Positions 34,338 to 44,077 of a DNA stretch of 64,000 nt are shown piece by piece. The position numbers were made by a program, and so were the translations under genes. The DNA is from Cutaneotrichosporon cavernicola (taxonomy: Eukaryota > Basidiomycota > Tremellomycetes > Trichosporonales > Trichosporonaceae): positions 2,542,001-2,606,000 of the forward strand of contig NC_083396.1 of assembly GCF_030864355.1 (NCBI RefSeq), in the 5' to 3' direction. Position 1 is the first letter of the stretch. Each line of letters opens with the position of its first letter. The notes under the pieces were generated by a model that was given only the letters and a program-made list of their open reading frames with translations, was not told the origin of the DNA and did not search any database.

Positions 34338-35814
34338 ATGGCCGCCGTCGTCCTTCTCTCGCTCCTTTCTGGTGCTGCCGCCCAGGCCATCGCCCCCTCC
34401 ATCACGGCCAGTATCCGCCCGGATATCCCATCCATGCCTGTCCACACCGTCGAGGGCTACCAGATTCCGTAAGTCGGTTTGAGTCGTGCATCGACCATTT
34501 GCCAGCAACCATGTCCGGTATGATGGCCCGTGCGATGGCACGGCATGCGTTTCCCGCGGGCCCCGGCGGCCTTGTTCCACGGCTGACGCCAGCGCCCTCA
34601 AAGAGATCACGAAGGATGCGCCTTCGTCCAAGACGGTTGCCATGTACTCGACGGGCCTTCCGGGTGCGACACCCACCATCTCGGGCGCTCCTGTCATCCC
34701 CACCGCCCCGTCATACCTCAACTACCCCGAGCTTGACAAGATCCCGCCCACCAACTCGCCTCAGGTCCAGAAATGGATCTCTGAGATTAACTGGGCTCTC
34801 GTCCCCAACCTGACCGTCACGGACGGTACCTGTGCGGGTTCACCTGCTGCCGCCAACGATGCCAGCCGCTGCTGGTGGACTTGCGGTGGTTGCACTCGCA
34901 ATACCGACATTGCCGAGTGCCCAGACCAGTACACTTGGGGTATCTCGTTCGACGACGGACCTTCCCCATACACGCCTCTCCTCCTGGACTACCTTGAGGA
35001 GAAGAACATCAAGTCGACCTTCTTCCTCGTCGGCTCGCGTGTCATCTCGTACCCGTCGATGGTCGTCACTGAGTACCTTGCCGGCCACCAGCTCTCGATT
35101 CACACCTGGTCGCACCCCTCGCTCACCAAGCTCTCCAACGAGGAGATTGTTGCCGAGCTCGGCTGGACGAAGCAGGCCATCCACGATGTCGTCGGCGTGA
35201 CCCCGAACACCTTCCGCCCTCCCTACGGTGACATTGACGACCGTGTCCGTGGCATTGCCGCTCAGATGGGCCTTACTCCCGTCATGTGGACCCGCCACAA
35301 CGGCAAGACTCTTGACACCACCGACTGGAACATTCCCGGTGGCCAGGCCAGCGGTGAGACTGCCGTCTCGCGTTTCCAGGACATTCTCGACACCGTCCCC
35401 GAGCTCGACACCGGCTTCATCGTCCTCCAGCACGACCTCTACCAGCAGACTGTTGACCTTGCCGTCGGCTACTTCCTTCCCATGGCCGTTGCATCGGGCA
35501 AGTACGCCATGAAGTCGATCATCGAGTGCCTTGGTCTCCCCAACTCCGAGGGTTACATCGAGACCTCGGCCAACGTCACTGCCACCCAGATCCCCGGCTC
35601 GGGCACCGTCTTCCAGCCCAAGGTCGGCACCCAGACCGGCGCGGCGCCGGAGATCACCACCGGCAAGAGCGCCAACGGCGGCGCCGCCACTGGCTCCACC
35701 TCGGGGTCACCGGCAGGCGCCTCGGTCACCCCCAAGTCGGGTGCCACCAAGTCGTACGCCTCGGCTGCCATTGCCCTCGCCGCCGTCCTCGCCGCCATTG
35801 CCTTCTCTGCGTAA
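34338..35814 (+). CDS. Chitin deacetylase, probably GPI-anchored (CE4)
   Basis: Two exons (34338-34468, 34593-35814) give 450 residues. A signal peptide (MAAVVLLSLLSGAAAQA) leads into a Pro/Thr-rich region and a polysaccharide deacetylase (NodB/CE4) domain. Motif 1 is SFDDGP with D164 and D165, motif 2 HTWSHP with metal-binding H214 and H218, motif 3 RPPYGD at R252; IVLQHDLY carries the late catalytic histidine. The enzyme removes acetyl groups from chitin to make chitosan in the cell wall, as the Cda proteins do in Cryptococcus. The tail is G/S/T-rich and ends in a hydrophobic stretch (AAIALAAVLAAIAFSA), a likely GPI-attachment signal. A cysteine-rich stretch (CWWTCGGCTRNTDIAEC) before motif 1 is usual in basidiomycete CDAs. 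Intron 34469-34592 is 124 nt. Confidence 0.95.
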
Positions 35815-36107
35815 AACTTTGGACTTGTTGCATTATGGGTTCTCGGTGACCCATACCCTCGCGGCGGGCGGCGGACCATTGCCGTCCAGCTCGCGACAAG
35901 GGACGTATCGTAGCTCTCATGATTCTTCACGAACACTCCTCCATCTGCGCAGTGCACCATGCACGTGCATTGTATGTCATCTACACCCCCTAAACACAGT
36001 TAATGGATCTTCTTTTGGTACACTCTTTTTCTGTTAGTTATCGCCTTGCATTGCTTGAACATCAAAGGTCCATTCACTAATGTATTCTAACACTACTGAT
36101 CTGGCGA

Positions 36108-38502
36108 CTAGTTCTTGAGCACGACGCCCGACGCGCTGACCTTGCCTCCTGGAGCGACCTTGACGGACCCGGCCCACTTGGCACCCTTGCCTGTAGGGAC
36201 CTTGACCTCTACCTCGGACTCGAGTTCGTACGTGCGCACCTCGAGGCCGACCTTGGCGTATTCGTAATCGGGCTTGTCGACGTCCTGGGGGCCGAGTAGA
36301 AGGGCAGAGTTGGGCCGCACAAAGACAGGGATCTGGTCGATGGGGTAGTCGGTCTTGCGGACATATTTAGGCCCTTCGATCACCTCGCCTGTCCAGAAAC
36401 ACGTCCAACGGCCTGCGGGGATGTAAAAGTCAGCCTTGGTGTTATGGAAGACGGGTGCGACAAGGAGGTTGTCGCCAAACATATACTGCTTGTCGAGGTA
36501 GGCGGACGCGGGGTCTTGGGGGAACTCGATGATCATGGCGCGCATGACGGGAATACCAGTCTCGTGGGCTTTGAGACTCTCGCCATAGATGTACGGCATG
36601 AGGCGGCACTTTGTGCGCACCATCTTGGCCGTGACTTGAACGGCAGTCTCGCCATAGTTCCAAGGGACGCGGTACGATGCGCTTCCGTGTAGGCGCGAGT
36701 GGGAGCTGAACAGTCCAAAGGCGACCCAACGTGAGAAAAGTACGGGGTCGGGATGGCCCTCGAATCCGCCAATATCGTGTGACCAGAACGCAAAGCCCGA
36801 TGCGCTGAGGCTCAGACCACCACGGAGCGTCTCGCCCATGGCCTCGTACGTGCTCTCGCAGTCGCCACCCCAGTGAACCGGGAATCGCTGGCCACCAGCC
36901 GTCGCCGAGCGCGCGAACAGCGCCGCCTCGTGCTTGCCATACTTGTTTTCCACCACCTCAAAGACACACTTGTTGTACAGCAGCGAATAAAAGTTATGCG
37001 CCTTGCGAGGATCCGAGCCGTCATGATACACGACGTCAATGTGGGGAATACGCTCGCCAAAGTCGGTCTTGACTGTATCAACGCCCATGTCGAGAAGGCG
37101 CTGCACGAGCCCTGCATACCACTTGCACGCTGCGGGGTTGGTAAAGTCGACAATGGCCATACCCGGCTGCCACTCGTCCCACTGCCACACGTTGCCATTC
37201 TTCCGCTTGAGAAAGTATCCCTTCTCGACTCCCTCGGCAAAGATGACGGCCCGTTGCGAAATGTAAGGATTGATCCACGCACACACCTTGACGCCGTACT
37301 CGCGCTTGACGTCGGCGAGGTACTTTTGCGGGTCGGGGAACGTGTCCGGATCAAACTGGAACGAGCACCAGTCGTACCGCTTCATCCAGAAACAGTCGAG
37401 ATGCAGCACGCGCACGGGACACTTGCGTTCCCGCATCTCGTGCAGGAACCCGCTCACTGTCTTCTGGTCATACGACGTCGTAAACGATGTCGAGAGGTAA
37501 AGCCCATACGTCCAAGCCGGTGGGAGGGCAGGACGACCCGTCAGGCGTACATAGTTTTGCAATGCGGCCTTGATGCTACCACCCCCAATGACAAAGTATT
37601 CGAGGCGTTCACCGCGAACACTCAACCCGATCTTGGAGCACTTTTCGCGGCCGACCTCAAACTCGACCTCTTCGGGATGGTTGACAAACAGCCCATATCC
37701 CTTGCTGGAGAGGTAGAACGGGACATTTTTGTACGTCTGCTCACTCGACGTCCCACCGTCTTGGTTCCAGATTCCGACCACTTGGCCGTTCTTGACAAAC
37801 GGTCCAAACCGCTCACCGAGGCCGTAGATTGTCTCGCCAATTGACAGCGTAAGTTCGTTGACCATGAACCGCACAAGCCCCGTGGCGCGGGTAGTGTCGA
37901 GCGCAAAGTCGTCGTTCCGCACCATGCTGTCGGCCAAAGTGGTGAGACACCCAGCCTGGCTCTGCTGCCCAAACGTCAGGTGCCACGGCACGTCGGCGTA
38001 CCCCTGTCCCTTGGGCTCGGTTGCGCAAAGGAACTCGTCGTGGTCGCAGTCACTGAAACGGAGCGCGTACGCCCTGGGACCAGTGTTGATGTCCACGCCA
38101 AGCGAGCCGGACATGAACGCAATGTGGTTCTCGGCGGGGCGGGATACCTTTGTCTTAGGTGCATCCGGCGCCCCGTCGGGAAACAGCTCAAAGTGCGGTC
38201 CGTTGTTCTTGCCGCCAATATGGTGCTCCAGGCGGATCTTGAGCACGTCGTCCATCGGCGACGAGATGCTCACCGTGAGCAGCGGGCCTGCTGTCAGCGC
38301 TATAAGCTTGTATCTCACTGTTGAGTGTGTCGCCGCGGTTCGCGACGTGTCGCGGCGCAACGATAAACTCGACGCCGTCCTTGCTCTCGCTTAGCACTTC
38401 GACGACCTCGACGCCTCCGACAAAGTCGACGCCCGTCGGCCGCCTCCATCTTCCATCAGCTCGATCACACCAGGCAACTCACAGACCGTCAGTGAACTTC
38501 AT
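36108..38502 (-). CDS. GH31 alpha-xylosidase, YicI type, cytosolic
   Basis: Three exons (38483-38502, 38319-38449, 36108-38287) give 776 residues; the bacterial homologue YicI has 772. The opening MKFTDGLWRRPTGVDF aligns with YicI. KTDFGERIP holds the catalytic nucleophile (about D459). HWGGD holds the acid/base (about D526), 67 residues later, close to the 66 in YicI. 'GERIP' after the nucleophile marks the alpha-xylosidase branch of GH31 rather than alpha-glucosidases. The enzyme releases terminal alpha-xylose, for example from isoprimeverose or xyloglucan fragments. No signal peptide is visible, so it should act in the cytosol. Introns are 33 and 31 nt; the second has a tandem acceptor. 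Divergent from a sugar transporter, suggesting a joint role. Confidence 0.94.
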
Positions 38503-39190
38503 TGTAAGTGATGGGTATGCAGATGATGGCAGAACCAAACCGTGGGACGACAGTAATGTAGTCGCTGCCCACGTAGTAGACAAGCGCTGGGCGTGACATC
38601 ACAATCGGGCCGATCTTGGCGGCGGTCTTGGGGTGGAGGTCGGCGTTAACAAGACCGGTGCTCCGGCAGCCCAACCACGCAGTTAACTTTAGGCCGACGT
38701 CGACGTAGACAGAGCTTGACGTTCGTTCCTTGCGCTTTGGGGCGTTGGCTATCAAAGGTGGGTTAAGAAAGGGAAGGTTCTCGGGGGATATCACCGGTGT
38801 TGGGTAGATCACGGAGTTATCACCGGTGTGCAACCACTGCTCACTCCACACCAGACGACGTCGCGCCGCCCGGCCCGCCCACCCGCATCGGGCTCCGTAC
38901 ACCCAGATTCCCAGCCCCGCACCTACTCCAACATTCCTTTACTGTAGCTCGAAAGCGACGCAGAGCGCCATCGACTCCTTCGAACGAGCTCGGGTCGGGG
39001 TGATCTCGCACCGAAAGAACGGCCCGTTTCCTACTCATCTCATCTCGCGTCCGAGTCATGTGATACCGCTGTGGGAGGCGGACATCACCCAAATGACGCC
39101 CGGATCAAGCCAGTTAGATACCCCTCGACGCCTCTGATATAAGTCAGTTGAACCAGAGACCCAGGTGGCCAACACAACTCTGACTCCAAT
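38503..39190. other. Divergent promoter alpha-xylosidase/sugar transporter
   Basis: 688 bases between two divergent starts. It contains two identical 12-mers (separate entry). No convincing gene is inside it. Confidence 0.7.
38789..38829. promoter_or_regulatory. Twin CACCGGTG palindromes, candidate transcription-factor sites
   Basis: TATCACCGGTGT occurs at 38789-38800 and again, identical, at 38818-38829, a 29-bp repeat distance. The inner CACCGGTG is a perfect 8-bp palindrome in each copy. The pair lies about 290 bp upstream of the alpha-xylosidase start and 360 bp upstream of the transporter start. Two identical symmetric sites about three helical turns apart suit a dimeric regulator. No known factor is assigned. 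Confidence 0.55.
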
Positions 39191-40922
39191 ATGACCCACG
39201 AAGACAAAGTCATCCTCGACGAGAAGGCTGCTGGTTGCGAAGACGCCGCAGCGCTCCAGAACGCGGCTGCCGCCGAGGCAGCCGAGCATACCATGACGCT
39301 CGCGTCTGGGTGGCGGACGCACAAGCGAGCAATCTTCTGGTCGATGGCCCTCTCCTTTGCCCTGATCATGGAGGGCTACGACGTCGTTGTGATCGGTGCG
39401 CCGTTCTATCACCTGTGACATTACTGACGAAAGGCTCGTTCTATGGCCACCCAAGTTTCTTGAAGCGTTTCGGCGTGCCCGAGCCCAACTCACCTAACGG
39501 ATACATTATCCCCGCGGAGTGGCAGAGTGCACTCTCGAACGGCTCGAGCGCTGGCGGCATCATTGGCCTCTTGATCAATGGGTGGGCAGCGGACCGGTTC
39601 GGGCCCAAGATTGTGATGCAGGTCTCAATCATCGCGCTCACCTGCTTTATCTTCCTCTTCGTCTTTGCCCAGAGCCTCACCATGCTCGTCATCGCCGAAG
39701 TATTCTGCGGTATCCCTTGGGGCGTGTTCCAGACCCTTACAACGACCTACGCTTCCGAAGTCTGTCCGATCCAACTGCGGGGCTACCTCACAGCCTACGT
39801 CAATCTGTGTTGGGGCGTTGGTATTCTCCTTTCTTCTGGCGTCGTCAAAGCAACGCTCGACATTGAGAGCGAGTGGTCTTGGCGCCTCCCCTTTACGCTT
39901 CAGTGGATGTGGGTTATTCCCCTGTTTATTATCGTTTGTTGCGCCCCCGGTTCGCCGTGGTGGTACGTCCGCAATAACCGGCTCGAGGATGCCGAGAAGT
40001 CGCTCCGCCGCCTCACTAACCCCGACTACGTGAGCGAGCAGGATATCAAGAACAATGTCGCGATGATGGTACATACCAACGAGCTCGAGCGATCGATCGA
40101 GGAGGGCACGAGCTACCTCGAGTGCTTCAAGGGCATTGACCGGTGGCGTACCGAGGCTTCAATGATGGTGTTCGCCATGCAACTCCTCAGCGGACAAAAC
40201 CTCATCGGACAAGGCGTTCAGTTCCTCCAGCAAGCTGGAATTGGAACTAATCTCTCCTTCAGCTTGAACATGGTCCTGAACAGCATGGTGAGGTATGGTA
40301 ATTCATCGGCTAACCCCAGTTCATCATCGGAACGTTCTTCTCCTGGATCGCGCTCTACTTCTTCGGCCGTCGCACAATCTACCTCTCCGGTATGGGGCTG
40401 ATGAGCATCGTTCTCTTCGTCATCGGTGGTCTGGGCTTTGTGGGCCATGACAACCCGCGCCACACTGATACGACATTTGCGATTGGCGGCCTCCTCGTCG
40501 CCCTCAACTTCTGCTACAACTCCTCCCTCGGTCCCGTGTGCTACACTCTAATTGGCGAACTCTCGTCCACCCGCTTGAGGCAGAAGACGATCGCCCTCTC
40601 CCGCATCGCTTACCAGATCATGAACATCACCTGCGGCATCATTGTTCCGCGCATGCTGAGCCCAACAGCGTGGAACTGGGGTGCCAAGAGCGGCATCTTC
40701 TGGGGAACTAGTGCCTTCCTCTGCACCATTTACATCTGGACTCGGATCCCCGAAACCCGCGGGCGCAGTTATGGCGAGCTCGATCTTCTTTTCGAGCACC
40801 GTGTTCCGGCGTGGCGGTTCAAGGGCACAAAGGTCGACCAGTTTGGTCAGAACGGTATCGAAAAACCAGAGGTTGTGCACCTCGAGGAGACGCAGGTCGT
40901 GCGCGATGGTACCAGTATTTAA
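39191..40922 (+). CDS. MFS sugar transporter, maltose-permease type
   Basis: Three exons (39191-39395, 39434-40287, 40320-40922) give 553 residues. It is a sugar porter of the major facilitator superfamily. Visible signs are EGYDVVVIGSFYG in the first helix, GWAADRFGPKIVM (the loop 2 D-R-x-G motif) and the ending RIPETRGRSYGELDLLFE, the PETKG-type motif with the YGELD form of fungal alpha-glucoside permeases (Mal31/Agt1 group). About 12 hydrophobic segments are present. It should be a plasma-membrane proton symporter for an alpha-linked oligosaccharide. Introns are 38 and 32 nt; the first splits the first helix and must use the GTGCGC donor, because the later GTGACA leaves a 19-nt intron. Divergent from the alpha-xylosidase gene. 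Substrate is inferred from the neighbour. Confidence 0.93.
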
Positions 40923-41884
40923 TCTTGGGGAGAGGCAAAAAGAGGGCAATAACAATGTATGCGGTATTTACGAGGTATTTTTGACGGGCCGAAGCTTCTG
41001 CAGATGCGGGTAAATGACCATGGTTATCGAAATTACCGAGGATGAGTGCTGTGCTGCGCTGGTCTTGTTGTAACTCGAGCTCGAGGGCGTTGTGATAGGC
41101 AAACGAATGAATGATCCGTCGTTGGAATGAACTAATGGGCACAAACCGCAGCGCGCATATAGCGATGAATCCTGACAGTCCGAGAGCCCGATCCTGACCC
41201 AGACGATGCTTGTTCGTCTGTCCAACTCGCTGGTCCGCGCCTGGAGAGCGGCGACCCTGTCCAGAATACCAATGTCGGTCAGACATGCACGGGCCTTTTT
41301 CGCGAGACCACGATCTGCCTTTGTACAGGCTTCCGGCGATATCAGGCTGGTTGAGGTCTATCTGAGCGTGTCGAGAGGCGTGGGAGTACAGTAATATGAT
41401 CGCGGTCGTGCAGTTCGCCTTGTTGGAAGGGATATGCGATGGCTGCCAATGTTGCTACACCTCGGCATCCCCACGATCCGCAACAGTCATGCCCATTGCC
41501 CACAGCTCTCCGCCACTCTAGTCTCTGCCACTTAGGGCTCATCGAGCTCATCCACGCAGCTCAGACACATCGAACCCGTCCACGCCGACCCCCTCATGCA
41601 GCACACTGAATAGTACCAGCAAGCACCGAACGTCGCATTACAGACCCGTCTAGATAGCGGCTATCATTGTACGGACACGACGATCGGGCGCACCTGTCGT
41701 CCCAGTTGCTTACGAAGCGGGAGCACCCTGGCCACGGCCAACACCGCCGAAGCGCTGGGGTCAGCGATAAACTAGAATGCAATTGGGAAGCGCGCAAGAC
41801 AGAGACAGGGTCGGAAGGAGAGCGGCCTTGCAATTGGCATGAACATTTGCCTGGCAGCCAGCATTCCACTCTCTTCCCCCATGT
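40923..41884. other. Long convergent intergenic region, transporter/RPS10
   Basis: 962 bases between convergent stops, unusually long for this window. A 62-codon frame at 41206-41394 was considered and not called. Confidence 0.5.
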
Positions 41885-42448
41885 TCATCCACCAGCTTCC
41901 TCGTCGTCAACACTCACGGGGCGGTACTCGCCACCCTCCTTGTTGTCACCGTCGTCGCGGCGGCGGTAGCCCTCACGGTCACCACCACGGGGGCGGTAGG
42001 CACCACCCTCACGGCCGGCGCCGTAACCGGCAGGGCGGCCAGCGGGGCGAGCGGGCTTGGTGTGGGTGATGGGGACAATCTCGGCGGGGAGGTGGAGCCA
42101 CTCGCGGAGGTAGGCAAGGCCCTCGTCGGTGAGGGTGTAGTAGTACCACTGCCACGAGAACTGGGTCTTGACGTAGCCCTTCGAGGTGAGGGACTGCATG
42201 GCCTTGATGACCTCGAGGTTGGGGACGGTGGTGAGGTCGGGGTGCGAGGGGCGGTTAAACTCCTTGGGCGCGACCATGACACCCTCCTTGAAGAGCTGCT
42301 CGTAAATCTGAGGTCAGCCCAGCTCGAGAGAAAGACGTGGGAGACGGTGCGAACCCGCACGGCGCTAGAGACCAAGAGGCGGTCAAAAGGCAGCGGGCAG
42401 CGCAGGCTTGATACTTACGAGGCGGCGGTTCTGCTTCGAGATGATCAT
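41885..42448 (-). CDS. RPS10: 40S ribosomal protein eS10
   Basis: Two exons (42419-42448, 41885-42307) give 150 residues. [20 protein letters not shown] starts the winged-helix eS10 fold, followed by [20 protein letters not shown] and [20 protein letters not shown]. The tail is G/R-rich ([19 protein letters not shown]) and ends with an acidic patch, as in fungal eS10. It is a structural protein of the small subunit near the mRNA entry and A site. The 111-nt intron follows the tenth codon, an early position common for ribosomal-protein genes. Divergent from KRE6 across 1.6 kb. Confidence 0.97.
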
Positions 42449-44077
42449 TTTTGGTACTCGTTCACGGGGTTAGGCGAGAATGAGAAACTGGTCGAGGTGC
42501 GTTTTTGTTAACTTGAGGTAGGCCGGTGACTTGGGCGAGGATGAGCAAGTCGAAACTGCGACTGTCGAAGCAAAGTAGGCTGCAAACCCCCAACCCCAGG
42601 CACCACTTGCTCTCAGCCAGTTTCGACCAACATATATTCGATAAAAATTACGGCAATAAATTCACCCCAATGCGCGGGAGCATTTTGTATTTAGTGGAGT
42701 TAGAATCCAACTCCGTTGCATTGATGGATGGAGTGGGGCAGGTGGGGAGGCTGGCCTGGTGTTGGATTACCTGATGTGTCATGTCTCAAAACTGCTTTCT
42801 CGCTTTGTGTTTGGGACGGGGTGAGATGAAACTCGACCCCAAACATTGCCTTGAGTGTGCGCCACTTTTTACGTGTCGCGTCACACTGTGCGTCACTCAT
42901 CACACCCTTTCACCCTTTCACACTCTACAGGAAATCAGTCACACAATCAGTGTACATACATTGCCATCAGCGTCTATACATTGCAACTGGAATAGCGTTG
43001 CACAACTACCCCTTGACAAATTGGCTGGTTGTGAAATGACTTGCATGTCAACGCACTCAGTCTTTCACGGCTTACAGAATGCGCATCTCACGTCACAGCA
43101 TTAATGTTAATGTTGCAGCGAGATTAGCATCATGCGAAGAGAATGTAGTGCGTGGTCAAGATTACGACAACCAAGCCATGAGAGAACGTAGCGTAGATGA
43201 TACTGACCGCTGACGACACTGATCATTGATGGTGTTAGTAGTCAAGGCAGAGGAAACGCGCCTTGAATCTCGTACCTAGTCTAGTTCACATGGACTTGTA
43301 TGGATACACATGTACATACCCTCAACCAAGCCAAGAAGCCAAGAAGCCAAGAGTCCAAGAGCCCAATCTTTCCAGGGACAAAAGGGGGGGCTAGGGTGTT
43401 AAAGGGTTCAGATCGGACACCGAACCCGCAATAGATCGACTTTTAGACTGGGGATTACATACTTGTCCTAAAGCCTATTACAAAACGTTGTAATGTACCT
43501 CGGGTGCAAGATTTTCCCTTGAGGGTTAGATTGGGGGTTTCAAGATGAGGGTGGGAGGCCGAGGTCTGTGTACATTGCAGTACTCTGCTCCCCGCACGGT
43601 CAGTGATTCAAAGCTAGTTCAGGTTAGTAGCTAGTATCTGTATCTGTTTCTGTTTCTTCTAGGCGGCAGTTTGAACACGAGAAACTCTACTTGTATTGTA
43701 GTGGTGCCTTCTTTACCTCTAAACCTCACTTTTGTACCAAGGAAACGGTACATGAGGCCACTTGCGCACTAGTCCCCCACCCCAATTCACTCCCCTATCC
43801 CTTTCCTCAATATTCATATTCCATCTATCCAACTGAACAGTCAGTCGCGTCCTCCTCCTCCGCTATCTAGTATCTCATCTCTGTTTGTATTTCTCTCTTA
43901 CACCTTGTTACACTCGTTCACGCCTCATATCTTCTGGTCCCCACCGCTCCGCTCCACAGTCCCGCCCCCCTCTCCTCTCCTCTCCTCTCCTCTCCTCTCC
44001 TCTCTCTCTCCCTTCCACCTTCCTCGCCTTCCTCCTCCTCCTTCCTCTCTCCAGCGTATTCTGGCCACATTGTCGCA
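42449..44077. other. Divergent intergenic region RPS10/KRE6
   Basis: 1629 bases with no recognised gene. Short AGCCAAGA-type repeats lie near 43326-43360. The last 300 bases are very pyrimidine-rich and are probably the KRE6 leader, including the TCTCC repeat. Confidence 0.55.
43971..44000 (+). repeat. (TCTCC)6 pentanucleotide repeat
   Basis: Six exact TCTCC units followed by a TC run, ending 77 bases before the KRE6 start codon, within the probable 5' UTR. Confidence 0.9.

Noticed and set aside
36873..37844. 323-codon plus-strand frame in the alpha-xylosidase gene
   Set aside because: Antisense shadow of the GH31 coding sequence.
38489..38902. Minus-strand frame upstream of the alpha-xylosidase start
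   Set aside because: The YicI-like N-terminus starts at 38502, and the extra sequence lies in the shared promoter with no likeness to any family.
39396..39433. A 19-nt intron with GTGACA donor in the transporter
   Set aside because: Too short to splice; the GTGCGC donor 19 bases upstream gives a 38-nt intron and restores the conserved EGYDVVVIGSFYG.
41206..41394. 62-codon frame with a presequence-like start
   Set aside because: No recognisable continuation or family; kept only as part of a low-interest finding.
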